From: Microbulbifer guangxiensis | GTDB taxonomy: Bacteria; Pseudomonadota; Gammaproteobacteria; Pseudomonadales; Cellvibrionaceae | Direction of reading: 5' to 3' | Length of the DNA: 64,000 bases | NCBI RefSeq assembly: GCF_021729075.1 | Contig: NZ_JAJSAQ010000004.1 | Span: 186,001-250,000 of the forward strand | In this document: positions 52,784 through 61,662 of the stretch, piece by piece | Layout: each line of letters starts with the position of its first letter | Numbering within the stretch: position 1 is the stretch's first letter | The notes under the pieces: model-generated | The model's input: only the letters and a program-made list of their open reading frames with translations | Told to the model about the DNA's origin: nothing | The model's database searches: none | Made by a program: the position numbers and the translations under genes

Positions 52784-52809
52784 ACGGCAGGGAGGCAGGT
52801 CGGGCTGTC

Positions 52810-53874
52810 TTACTTGATCTGCGGCTCCAGTTCGCCCGCCTCGTAACGCTGGTACATGGCTTCCAGGCTGAGCGGGCGGATCTTGCTGGCATTACCGGCG
52901 GTGCCGAACGCCTCGTAACGCGCCACGCAGATATCCTTCATCGCAACCATCGCCGCCTTGTAGTATTTGCGCGGGTCAAACTCGGCACGATTCTCGGCCA
53001 GGAAACGACGGGTGGCACCGGTGGAGGCGAGACGCAGGTCGGTGTCGATATTCACCTTGCGCACGCCGTGCTTGATGCCCTCGCAGATCTGCTCGACCGG
53101 TACACCGTAGGTTTCCGGAATCTCACCGCCGAATTCATTGATCACCGCCAGCCACTCCTGCGGCACGGAGGAGGAACCGTGCATCACCAGATGGGTGTCC
53201 GGAATGCGCGCGTGGATTTCCTTGATACGGTCGATGGCCAGGATGTCCCCGGTCGGCGGACGGGTAAATTTGTAGGCGCCATGGCTGGTGCCACAGGCGA
53301 TGGCCAGCGCATCTACCTTTGTCTTGGCGACGAAGTCCGCCGCTTCTTCCGGATCGGTCAATAGCTGGTCATGGGACAGCTTGCCCTCAGCGCCGACACC
53401 GTCTTCCTCACCGGCCATCCCGGTTTCCAGGGAGCCCAGGCAGCCCAGCTCGCCCTCGACGGAGACACCACAGGCGTGGGCCATCTCCACGGCGCGACGG
53501 GTCACGTCCACGTTGTATTCATAGGAGGCCGGAGTCTTGCCATCTTCCTCGAGGGAGCCATCCATCATCACCGAGCTGAAGCCGAGCTGGATGGAGCGCT
53601 GGCAAACCGCCGGGCTGGTGCCATGGTCCTGGTGCATGACCACCGGAATCTCCGGGAATTCCTCGATGGCGGCTAGAATCAGGTGACGCAGGAAGGGCGC
53701 ACCGGCATATTTGCGTGCACCGGCGGAGGCCTGGACGATCACCGGGGAATCCGTCTGCTTGGCGGCCTCCATGATCGCGCGCATCTGCTCCAGGTTATTG
53801 ACGTTGAATGCGGGCACGCCGTAACCGTGCTCGGCGGCGTGATCCAGCAGTTGGCGCAGGCTGATAAGTGCCAT
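52810..53874 (-). CDS. fba: Class II fructose-bisphosphate aldolase
   Basis: A 354-residue zinc-dependent aldolase cleaving or joining fructose 1,6-bisphosphate into triose phosphates in glycolysis and gluconeogenesis. The catalytic and metal ligands are visible: [10 protein letters not shown] near residue 80, [10 protein letters not shown] near 139, [12 protein letters not shown] near 190, [11 protein letters not shown] near 225. The length and C-terminus ([18 protein letters not shown]) fit the Calvin-cycle-type subfamily found in many proteobacteria. It follows pgk by 90 bases; a hairpin in the gap (53926-53952) may adjust relative expression. Confidence 0.96.
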   Translation of the reverse strand: MALISLRQLLDHAAEHGYGVPAFNVNNLEQMRAIMEAAKQTDSPVIVQASAGARKYAGAPFLRHLILAAIEEFPEIPVVMHQDHGTSPAVCQRSIQLGFSSVMMDGSLEEDGKTPASYEYNVDVTRRAVEMAHACGVSVEGELGCLGSLETGMAGEEDGVGAEGKLSHDQLLTDPEEAADFVAKTKVDALAIACGTSHGAYKFTRPPTGDILAIDRIKEIHARIPDTHLVMHGSSSVPQEWLAVINEFGGEIPETYGVPVEQICEGIKHGVRKVNIDTDLRLASTGATRRFLAENRAEFDPRKYYKAAMVAMKDICVARYEAFGTAGNASKIRPLSLEAMYQRYEAGELEPQIK

Positions 53875-53925
53875 GAAAAATACCTTTCTCGTCTGGGTCG
53901 TAAATTCTGTTTTGCTTATATGTCA

Positions 53926-53952
53926 CGCCATCCCTGCAGGGGCGGGATGGCG
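53926..53952 (-). other. Hairpin between pgk and fba
   Basis: Perfect 9-bp stem cgccatccc/gggatggcg with a 9-base loop in the 90-base pgk-fba gap. It could be an attenuator or mRNA-stability element, since the two genes are otherwise expected to share a transcript. Confidence 0.5.
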
Positions 53953-53964
53953 CAATCGGGGACA

Positions 53965-55131
53965 TCAATCGCTGGCGCGGGACTCCAGCATCGCAACGGC
54001 CGGGAGTGTCTTGCCTTCCACATACTCCAGGAATGCACCACCACCGGTGGAAATATAGGAGACCTGGTCGGCGATGCCGTACTTATCGACCGCGGCCAGG
54101 GTATCGCCACCACCGGCGATGGAGAAGGCGTCGCTCGCGGCAATGGCCCGGGACAGGCGCTCGGTGCCACCGCCGAACTGATCGAATTCGAACACACCCA
54201 CCGGACCATTCCAGATGATGGTCCTCGCCCCGCGCAGGATGTCTGCCAGCTGCTCGGAGGACTGCGGGCCGATGTCGAAGATCATGTCGTCACTGGCGAC
54301 GTCATCGACGGACTTGGTCTCTGCGGCCGCAGACTCGCTGAACTCCTTGCCGGTCACCACATCCACGGGCAGCGGAATATCGCACTTTTCCATCAGCGCC
54401 CTGGCGGTATCCACCAGGTCGTGCTCACACAGGGACTTGCCCACCGGCTTGCCACTGGCGGCGAGGAAAGTATTGGCAATACCGCCACCGACGATCAGCT
54501 GGTCCACCTTGTCGGCCAGGGTTTCCAGCACGGTCAGCTTGGTGGAGACTTTGGAACCGCCAACGATGGCCACCATGGGGCGGGCCGGCTCTGCCAGTGC
54601 CTTTTCCAGCGCGTCCAGTTCCGCCGCCAGCAGTGGGCCGGCACAGGCCACCGGGGCAAATCTGGCCACCCCGTGAGTGGAAGCCTGGGCGCGGTGTGCC
54701 GTGCCAAACGCGTCCATCACGAAGATATCGCACAGGGAGGCGTAGGCGCGCGCCAGCGCCTCATCGTCTTTCTTTTCACCCTTGTTGAAGCGCACGTTCT
54801 CCAGCAGCGCAACGGTACCTTCCTCCAGTGTCACGCCATCGCGCCAGTCCTTGATCAGGGGCACATCGCGGTTCAGCAGCTTGCCCAGATGCGTGGCCAC
54901 CGGTGCCAGCGAGAACTCCTCGGCATACTCGCCCTCCGTGGGGCGCCCAAGGTGAGACATCAGCAGAACCCGGGCACCGGCGTCGATGGCCTTCTGGATA
55001 GTGGGCAGCGCGGCGCGGATACGTGCATCGGAGGTCACAGCGCCGTCCTTCACCGGTACGTTCAAGTCCTCGCGGATCAGCAGGCGTTTGCCCGCGAGAT
55101 CCAGATCAGTCATCAGCTTGACTGCCATCAC
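53965..55131 (-). CDS. pgk: Phosphoglycerate kinase
   Basis: A 388-residue glycolytic kinase converting 1,3-bisphosphoglycerate and ADP to 3-phosphoglycerate and ATP. It has the conserved [15 protein letters not shown] start (near residue 14), [11 protein letters not shown] (near 57), [23 protein letters not shown]-like and the C-terminal nucleotide-binding [16 protein letters not shown]. Length and order of motifs are normal. It is upstream of fba in one direction; serA about 4 kb away on the opposite strand uses 3-phosphoglycerate. The promoter should lie in the 224-base divergent gap to 55356. Confidence 0.97.
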   Translation of the reverse strand: MMAVKLMTDLDLAGKRLLIREDLNVPVKDGAVTSDARIRAALPTIQKAIDAGARVLLMSHLGRPTEGEYAEEFSLAPVATHLGKLLNRDVPLIKDWRDGVTLEEGTVALLENVRFNKGEKKDDEALARAYASLCDIFVMDAFGTAHRAQASTHGVARFAPVACAGPLLAAELDALEKALAEPARPMVAIVGGSKVSTKLTVLETLADKVDQLIVGGGIANTFLAASGKPVGKSLCEHDLVDTARALMEKCDIPLPVDVVTGKEFSESAAAETKSVDDVASDDMIFDIGPQSSEQLADILRGARTIIWNGPVGVFEFDQFGGGTERLSRAIAASDAFSIAGGGDTLAAVDKYGIADQVSYISTGGGAFLEYVEGKTLPAVAMLESRASD

Positions 55132-55355
55132 CAGTCCCCCTGCTCAATTGGTAAACGGTTAAAAGAGGGCGCGGATTATAGCAACAGGAGACGCCCTCGC
55201 CGACCGACGATTGCCGTGATAGCGCTGTCAAAAGTAGTCCTGAAAAAAACAGTCAGGATTGCTGCCAAGACGCGGTACATCTACCCTGTTTTTGTAACTC
55301 CGCTACATTTTCGCATGGTAATTTCACTACAGAAATGGAGCCCAGAGGCATCCTG

Positions 55356-56135
55356 ATGAGCAGGCGAAACAAAGTGCATTTTCCCAATGGGCACGGCCAG
55401 ACCCTGGCGGGTATTCTCGAACTGCCCGATGATAAGCCCCGCGCTTACGCACTGTTCGCCCCCTGCTTTACCTGCGGCAAGGATGTGCTCGCCGCTTCGC
55501 GGATCAGCCGCCGACTGGCTGAGCTGGGCTTTGCCGTATTGCGCTTCGATTTCACCGGCCTTGGTGACAGTGAAGGTAGTTTTTCTGACACGAACTTTTC
55601 CACCAATGTGTCCGACCTGCTCAGCGCCGCCACCTACCTGAGAAACGAACATCACCCCGTCGATCTGCTGATTGGGCACAGTCTCGGTGGCGCGGCTGCC
55701 CTCGCCGCTGCTGCACAGATTCCCGAGGCCCACGCCATTGCCACCATTGCCGCCCCTGCCGATCCCGACCATGTGATCAAACAGTTTTCCTGTGCTTTGG
55801 ATACCATTTCCGAAAAAGGGGCAGCGGAAGTGAAGCTGGCAGGGCGCCCCTTCGTGATCAGACAGCACTTCATTGAAGACCTGGATCAGCATGACATGGG
55901 TTATATCCGCGAACTGGACCGCCCGCTGCTGATCTATCACTCCCCCATCGACCAGACTGTATCCATCGAGGAAGCAGCAGCGATCTACAACCGCGCAATG
56001 CATCCAAAAAGCTTCATCAGCCTGGATGATGCCGATCACCTGCTGACGGAGAAAGCAGACGCCCTCTTTGTTGCCGATACCCTGGCGGCCTGGGCCGGAC
56101 GTTACATTGTATCTATGGAGGAGGCCGGGAAATAA
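55356..56135 (+). CDS. Alpha/beta-hydrolase
   Basis: A 259-residue cytosolic hydrolase resembling the N-terminal half of bifunctional alpha/beta-hydrolase/OsmC proteins but without the OsmC domain. It contains LAGILELPDDKPRAYALFAPCFTCGKD, FRFDFTGLGDSEG-like (LRFDFTGLGDSEG), the nucleophile elbow LIGHSLGGAAA, an acid in YHSPIDQTVS and a histidine in LDDADHLLTEKAD. ATG 55356 was chosen because agagg precedes it; an in-frame ATG lies 21 bases earlier. Its stop overlaps the start of the CPXCG gene (TAATG), so the two are translationally coupled. Confidence 0.84.
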   Translation: MSRRNKVHFPNGHGQTLAGILELPDDKPRAYALFAPCFTCGKDVLAASRISRRLAELGFAVLRFDFTGLGDSEGSFSDTNFSTNVSDLLSAATYLRNEHHPVDLLIGHSLGGAAALAAAAQIPEAHAIATIAAPADPDHVIKQFSCALDTISEKGAAEVKLAGRPFVIRQHFIEDLDQHDMGYIRELDRPLLIYHSPIDQTVSIEEAAAIYNRAMHPKSFISLDDADHLLTEKADALFVADTLAAWAGRYIVSMEEAGK

Positions 56136-56332
56136 TGCCGGGTCTGGAGGAACATGAGGGCATCTGCCCCTACTGTGGTGAGCCGATCACCCTGTTGCTC
56201 GATTTGTCCCAAGGCTCCCACGTCTACGTGGAGGACTGCCAGGTTTGCTGTCGACCGATCAACATATCCATCACAGAACACTTTGATGGCTCCGTCTCCG
56301 TCAGCCTGCTTGATGAGAACAGCACTTTCTGA
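56135..56332 (+). CDS. CPXCG-motif cysteine-rich small protein
   Basis: A 65-residue cytosolic protein of the CPXCG family. It has two metal-binding cysteine pairs, CPYCG near residue 11 and CQVCC near 35, with the family-typical ITLLLDLSQGSHVYVEDC between. It probably binds zinc; the function is unknown. The ATG shares its A with the stop codon of the upstream hydrolase, so expression is coupled. It is often found near small hydrolase genes in gammaproteobacteria. Confidence 0.85.
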   Translation: MPGLEEHEGICPYCGEPITLLLDLSQGSHVYVEDCQVCCRPINISITEHFDGSVSVSLLDENSTF

Positions 56333-56561
56333 TTTCCGCCTGTCACTCCAACCAAACAGGCCGCGAGTTACCCCTGGATGCAACAGGACACCTTGACCCC
56401 ACCGGTTGGGCGATAGACTATTCCCCCAGCAACAGGCAGATAAGATATTTTTGAGCCCATGCAGGTGCCACTTCACCAGCTAAGCACCCTGGATCACCAG
56501 CAGGCAGGGTGCAAACCGCATAGCTGAAGGGCAGCCAGGCAATATCAATAGGGGAAAGGTT

Positions 56562-57968
56562 TTGAATAAAAATGGCTTCGGGCACAGAGGACAATCCCTG
56601 ACCGCCAGACTGTGTCAAATGGCTTGTAACGCGGCCCTGGCTCTGGCTGTGACTTCAACGCTGTCCATGGCCGCTAGTGCCGACGAGGCAGCTCCCCGCT
56701 GCAATTATCCGGTATTGCGCGAAGCGCCAAGCCCCGAATCAGCCGGTTTCTCCAGTACCGGCCTGGCCAGAGTCGATGCACTCATCCAGCAGGATATTGC
56801 TGCAGGCTTCCCGGGCGCTGCACTGCTGATCATCAAGGACGGCAGGATCGTCAAGCATTCACAATATGGCTATCGGCAGAAATATTCCGGGCACACTCCT
56901 CTGAAAAAATTCAAACCGGTGCTAAAAGACACGCAGTTTGATCTCGCGTCCAATACCAAGATGTACGCCACCAATTTCGCTCTGCAGAAGCTGGTCAGCG
57001 AGGGCCAGCTGGACCTGCAGGCACCTGTCCGACAGTACCTGCCGGAGTTCATCGACCGGGACAGTGACGACATCCGCGGCAAAGAAACCCTGCGTGTCAT
57101 CGATCTGCTGCATCATGCTGCCGGATTCTCTCCCGACCCCCAATACCACAACCCGCAGGTATCCAAGGCCCTCTTCTCCCAGGAAAGGGCAAAAACCCTC
57201 GGTTTTATTCCGCTGTCTCCACTCAGCTATGAGCCAGGCACCCGCACTGCCTACAGTGATACCGACTACATGCTGCTCGGCCTGCTGGTGGAGCGCATTA
57301 CCGGTGAGCGACTGGACCACTATGTCGAACAGCAGATCTACGAACCACTGGGCCTGCAACGCACACACTTCAATCCCCTGCGAAAGGGTTTCAGCGCTGA
57401 GGATTTTGCAGCGACCGAACTCATGGGTAACAGCCGCGACGGCGTGATCACTTTCCCGAACATCCGCAAGCACACCTTGCGGGGGGAGGTGCATGACGAA
57501 AAAGCCTTTTACTCCATGGATGGGGTCTCCGGCCATGCAGGTCTGTTTTCGACAACCGGCGACCTTGCTGTGCTGCTCCAGGCCATGCTCAACGGTGGCG
57601 GCTATGGTGATCTCTGTCTCTTTGACCGCGAAACGATCCAGGCCTTTATCAGCCCGTCTCCCCACAATCCGACCTTTGGACTCGGCTGGCGCAGAAATGC
57701 TAACGAAGACATGCACTGGATGTTCGGTGAACTGGCAAGTGACAAGGCCTACGGACATACTGGCTGGACCGGCACCCTGACCATGATCGATCCGGTTCAC
57801 AACCTCGGCCTGGTACTCCTTACCAATAAAAAACATTCAGCGCTGATAGATGCCGAACAGAATTCAAACCGCTTCGAGGGCGACCAGTTTGCGACTGGTC
57901 GTTATGGTGCGGTTGCCACTGCCGTTTATGAAGCCCTGCTGCAGAACGAAACAACCTCTGTAAATTGA
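56562..57968 (+). CDS. PBP4B-like serine hydrolase (beta-lactamase family)
   Basis: A 468-residue exported serine hydrolase. TTG 56562 is used as the start because aggggaaagg precedes it, and a signal peptide (hydrophobic ACNAALALAVTSTLSMAASA) follows. The nucleophile motif SxxK is SNTK (Ser130-Lys133), a YSD segment in TAYSDTDYMLLG is the second motif, and the third is HTG in YGHTGWTGT. The layout and these sequences fit the YfeW/PBP4B-type group rather than a true beta-lactamase. It could be a penicillin-binding carboxypeptidase-like enzyme or an esterase in the periplasm. It appears to be monocistronic. Confidence 0.82.
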   Translation: MNKNGFGHRGQSLTARLCQMACNAALALAVTSTLSMAASADEAAPRCNYPVLREAPSPESAGFSSTGLARVDALIQQDIAAGFPGAALLIIKDGRIVKHSQYGYRQKYSGHTPLKKFKPVLKDTQFDLASNTKMYATNFALQKLVSEGQLDLQAPVRQYLPEFIDRDSDDIRGKETLRVIDLLHHAAGFSPDPQYHNPQVSKALFSQERAKTLGFIPLSPLSYEPGTRTAYSDTDYMLLGLLVERITGERLDHYVEQQIYEPLGLQRTHFNPLRKGFSAEDFAATELMGNSRDGVITFPNIRKHTLRGEVHDEKAFYSMDGVSGHAGLFSTTGDLAVLLQAMLNGGGYGDLCLFDRETIQAFISPSPHNPTFGLGWRRNANEDMHWMFGELASDKAYGHTGWTGTLTMIDPVHNLGLVLLTNKKHSALIDAEQNSNRFEGDQFATGRYGAVATAVYEALLQNETTSVN

Positions 57969-58268
57969 AGCGGGTTTTTTTCTATTCCGGACACCAGACA
58001 GCCCACCTTGAAGCCTGACCTCCATGTCGTGTGATGGCCGCTGGCGGCATGGAACCGACTTCCATCGCCAGCGGATGCCAAACTTGTGCAACTCGTCACA
58101 TGTGAACAGCTGTGGGACGTGGGTCATTTGCCTCCCTATGGCACGACCTGTATAACGTTTGTGCACCGTAGATTGCTCCGCATCGCTGATTTTCTGACAG
58201 ACACCGGCCAGCTCCCGCTGGCCATTCGGGCAATCCGGCACCAATAACTTCAAGAATAAGGAAATCCC
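57969..58268. other. Intergenic region before the M16 protease gene
   Basis: Exactly 300 bases with one clear structure, the hairpin at 58038-58074 listed separately. No credible gene; a candidate frame on the minus strand is antisense and not protein-like. Confidence 0.4.
58038..58074. terminator. Hairpin after the PBP4B-like gene
   Basis: The 9-bp stem ccgctggcg/cgccagcgg, a 2-base bulge, then atgga/tccat with a 7-base loop. It lies 70 bases past the stop codon and has no T-run. Confidence 0.45.
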
Positions 58269-61103
58269 ATGAAAACCGTACGTCCGCTATGGATTCCGGC
58301 GGTATTGGCCCTGGCACTGTCTGGCTGCGGGGAGCCACCACAGCCGGGTAGTGAATCCAGCCAGGCCTCCGCTGACACCAAGTCACCGCTGACCACCAGC
58401 CAGACTGCCATCTCCCCCCTGAAAATTGCCTACGAGAAATTTACCCTCGACAACGGACTGCGTGTCATCGTGCATGAAGACCGCAAAGCACCGATCGTTT
58501 CTGTGGGGGTCTGGTATCACGTGGGCTCCAAAGATGAGCAGCCCGGGCGTACCGGTTTCGCCCACCTCTTCGAGCACCTGATGTTCAATGGCTCAGAAAA
58601 CTATAACGATGAGTTTTTCAAACCTTTCGAAGCCGCCGGCGCGACCGGGATGAACGGCACTACCTGGCTCGATCGCACCAATTACTTCGAGACTGTGCCG
58701 AGCAATGCCCTGGATATGGCGCTGTGGATGGAGTCCGACCGCATGGGCCACCTGCTCGGGGCTATCACCCAGGAAAAACTCGATGAGCAGCGCGGCGTGG
58801 TGCAGAACGAAAAGCGCCAGGGGCAGAACCAGCCCTACGGCAAGGTCTGGGAACAGATGCAGAAAGCGATCTTCCCCGAAGGTCACCCCTACTCCTGGAC
58901 CACCATCGGTTCGATGGAGGATCTCAATGCGGCCTCGCTCGAAGATGTACACAACTGGTTCAAGCAATATTACGGTGCAGCCAACACCGTACTGGTCCTT
59001 GCCGGTGATATCGATGTCGCTACGGCAAAAGAGAAGACTCAGAAATACTTCGGCGATATCCCCGCCGGACCACCGCTGATCAAGAAGGAAGCCTGGATCG
59101 CCAAGCGCGATGAATCCAAGCGCGAGAAGATGTACGACCGGGTGGCCCAGTCTCGCATCTACAAAGTCTGGAATGCGCCCTATATGGGCCATGAAGACAG
59201 CAATGCGCTCTCACTGGCCGCAGCCGTGCTCGGTTCCGGCAAGAATTCCCGCCTGTACGAGCGCCTGGTCTACAAAGACCAGATCGCTACCAGCGTGGAA
59301 ACGGCATTCTATCAATTTGAACTCGCCTCCGCTTTGCAGGTCATCGCCGATGCCAAGTCCGGCGTCGAACTGGCCCAGGTAGAAGCGGCAATCGAGGAAG
59401 AGCTCGCGCGCTTTCTCGAGGAGGGCCCAACTGAAGAAGAACTGGCCCGGGTCATCATGAGTGAGTACGCCGACAGCGCCCGCAACCTGGAGCAGGTCGG
59501 TGGCTGGGGCGGCAAAGGTGTGATACTGGCCCGCGGTGAGTTGTACCACGGCGACCCCAATGCCCTGCTGACAGATATCGATGAGAAACGGGCGCTGTCA
59601 CCGGAGCAAGTGCGCGCCGCAGCTAAAGAGTGGCTGGCCACGGGTGACTACAACCTGGAAGTCCACCCCTTCCCAGAGTACAAGGTGGCCAGTGAAGGCG
59701 CAGACCGCTCCAAGCTACCCGATACCGGCGAATTCCCCACTGTGCCATTCCCGCAGCTGCAGACCACTGAGCTCTCCAACGGCCTGAAGGTCGTGCTTGC
59801 GGAGCGGCACGCAGTACCGATGGTCAATATGCACTTGATGTTCGACGCCGGCTACGCAGCAGATCTGGGGGAAACACTCGGTACAGCGGGTTACACCATG
59901 TCGATGCTGAAGGAAGGCACCAGTAACTTCAGCTCACTGGAAATCGATGCACGCCAGGAAATGCTCGGTGCGCGCATCTATTCCAATACCCAAATCGATG
60001 TCTCCAATGTGGGCCTTGAGGCACTTACCAGCACTCTCGACGAGTCCGTTGCACTGTTCGCCGATGTAGTGATACGGCCAACCTTCGCTGAGGAGGAGAT
60101 CGAACGCAAGCGCACTCGTTGGCTAGCGATGATCGACCAGGAAAAGACCCGACCATTGCAGATGGCACTGCGCACACTGCCTCCGCTGCTTTACGGCGAG
60201 AATCATGCCTATGGCGTACCGCTGACTGGCAGTGGCACAAAGGAATCGATCAGTTCCCTGACCAGAGAGGACCTGGTGCGCCACCATCAGACATGGATCC
60301 GTCCGGACAACGCGACCATGGTGGTTGCGGGCGATATCACCATGGATGCCCTCGTCGAAAAACTGGAACACCATTTTGCAGACTGGCGTGCACCGGAAGC
60401 CCCACTGCCGCAGAAGAACGTAGCCCAGGTTCCCCTACCGAAAGAGCCCCGCGTGTTCCTGATCGACAAACCGGATTCGGAGCAGTCCATCATCATTGGT
60501 GGTCTTCTGGGTTCTTCCAAGGGGATCGCCCAGAGTGAAGCACTGGATATGATGAATGATATCCTCGGTGGTACTTTCACCTCGCGCATCAATATGAACC
60601 TGCGTGAAGACAAGAGCTGGGCTTACGGGGCTTTCTCCTTCCTCATCGACACCAAGGCCCAGCAGCCATTCCTGGTCTACGCACCAGTGCAGACAGATAA
60701 GACCAGTGAGTCCCTGCTGGAGCTGCAAAAGGAGCTGCGGGCCTACATTGGTAATGCTCCCGCGGAAATGGCGGAGCTTCAAAAGGTCAAGGACAAGCGT
60801 GTCAATGAGCTGCCTGGGCGCTTTGAAACTATAAACTCCATCCTTGGCGCAACCCGGGAGATGGTGAAATACGAACGCCCGTTGGATTACATGGATGGCT
60901 ATGCAGACCTGATCCGCAACGCTGACCTCGACACCATCCATAGGCTGGCCCGCGAAAACATCAAACCAGACCAATTCACCTGGGTAATCGTTGGCGATAA
61001 GAAAAAGATTGCCGAGAAGATCCGAAAGCTCGATATTGCACCAATCATTGAGATCGACGCAGACGGCAAGCTGTTGGCAGAAGCGGATATCGCCAGCAAA
61101 TAA
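58269..61103 (+). CDS. M16-family zinc metalloprotease lipoprotein
   Basis: A 944-residue lipoprotein (LALSGC, Cys20) with two M16 units. The active unit carries the inverted zinc motif HLFEH (99-103) and the downstream Glu in LDEQRGVVQNEKRQ; the second unit (about 500-930) starts at LQTTELSNGLKVVLAERH and has no HxxEH, as usual in pitrilysin-type proteases. It probably degrades peptides at the envelope. ATG 58269 is followed directly by the lipoprotein signal. The gene is bounded downstream by a perfect hairpin. Confidence 0.88.
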   Translation: MKTVRPLWIPAVLALALSGCGEPPQPGSESSQASADTKSPLTTSQTAISPLKIAYEKFTLDNGLRVIVHEDRKAPIVSVGVWYHVGSKDEQPGRTGFAHLFEHLMFNGSENYNDEFFKPFEAAGATGMNGTTWLDRTNYFETVPSNALDMALWMESDRMGHLLGAITQEKLDEQRGVVQNEKRQGQNQPYGKVWEQMQKAIFPEGHPYSWTTIGSMEDLNAASLEDVHNWFKQYYGAANTVLVLAGDIDVATAKEKTQKYFGDIPAGPPLIKKEAWIAKRDESKREKMYDRVAQSRIYKVWNAPYMGHEDSNALSLAAAVLGSGKNSRLYERLVYKDQIATSVETAFYQFELASALQVIADAKSGVELAQVEAAIEEELARFLEEGPTEEELARVIMSEYADSARNLEQVGGWGGKGVILARGELYHGDPNALLTDIDEKRALSPEQVRAAAKEWLATGDYNLEVHPFPEYKVASEGADRSKLPDTGEFPTVPFPQLQTTELSNGLKVVLAERHAVPMVNMHLMFDAGYAADLGETLGTAGYTMSMLKEGTSNFSSLEIDARQEMLGARIYSNTQIDVSNVGLEALTSTLDESVALFADVVIRPTFAEEEIERKRTRWLAMIDQEKTRPLQMALRTLPPLLYGENHAYGVPLTGSGTKESISSLTREDLVRHHQTWIRPDNATMVVAGDITMDALVEKLEHHFADWRAPEAPLPQKNVAQVPLPKEPRVFLIDKPDSEQSIIIGGLLGSSKGIAQSEALDMMNDILGGTFTSRINMNLREDKSWAYGAFSFLIDTKAQQPFLVYAPVQTDKTSESLLELQKELRAYIGNAPAEMAELQKVKDKRVNELPGRFETINSILGATREMVKYERPLDYMDGYADLIRNADLDTIHRLARENIKPDQFTWVIVGDKKKIAEKIRKLDIAPIIEIDADGKLLAEADIASK

Positions 61104-61118
61104 ATTCACATACCAGAC

Positions 61119-61147
61119 AGTACTGCCAGCCCAGAGCTGGCAGTACT
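61119..61147 (+). terminator. Hairpin after the M16 protease gene
   Basis: Perfect 12-bp stem agtactgccagc/gctggcagtact with a 5-base loop, 15 bases past the stop codon. It is followed by mixed sequence rather than a T-run. Confidence 0.65.
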
Positions 61148-61159
61148 CACATTCCCACT

Positions 61160-61236
61160 TCTCTCCTGCATCTCTCCTGCATCTCTCCTGCATCTCTCCT
61201 ACATCTCTCGTACATCTCTCGTACATCTCTCGATGC
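61160..61236. repeat. Minisatellite of seven 11-bp units
   Basis: Units tctctcctgca (x3), tctctcctaca, tctctcgtaca (x2) and tctctcgatgc run head-to-tail at exactly 11-base spacing. The one strand is pyrimidine-rich. Changes accumulate towards the right end, as in a growing array. An 11-bp period does not preserve a reading frame, so it is not coding. Confidence 0.9.
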
Positions 61237-61662
61237 TTGCCCCGACTCTAATTCCAACGAAATAAATACAACCCTGCAGCATATTCTGACATTAGGGCCT
61301 CGCTGAATTGAGACCATAGTATTCATGGGTTCCGAATTTGGCGAACGGTAGAGAAGAGTGGTGATTAAGGAAAAAGTGAACGGTACATTTGTACCAATCA
61401 TTAATTGGCGGGGTCACACTTTTAACGAGTAAAAGACCAGGACCCACAATGATAGACGCGCCAATTCGCTCGCCTTGTTGCAATTTTTCTGGCTCCTTCA
61501 CATGGCGTGAAATTTCATGGCGCAGCAGGGGAAAAGAGTGCTAATTTCAGGCCTCCTCCACCAGAGGTCTGCACTCCGACCACCGGCTTACCCGCCGGCC
61601 GGAGGAATGCGGTTGGTGTGGTCAACAATAACGCTACAAGGTCCACTCCGGAGCTATTTTCT

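Larger units (their letters stand above)
61104..61662. other. Intergenic region between the M16 and subtilase genes
   Basis: 559 bases. It begins with the hairpin at 61119-61147 and the 11-bp repeat array at 61160-61236. Further on lie short palindromes, ggtac-attt-gtacc (61382-61395) and ccaat-catta-attgg (61394-61408). The stretch 61280-61500 looks like decayed non-coding DNA; no open frame stands out. Confidence 0.4.

Noticed and set aside
60435-61226. 263-codon minus-strand frame at the end of the M16 gene
   Set aside because: Mostly antisense to the protease and otherwise a translation of the 11-bp repeats.
61160-61236. CRISPR-like or coding repeat
   Set aside because: The units are 11 bp with no spacers and do not keep a reading frame.
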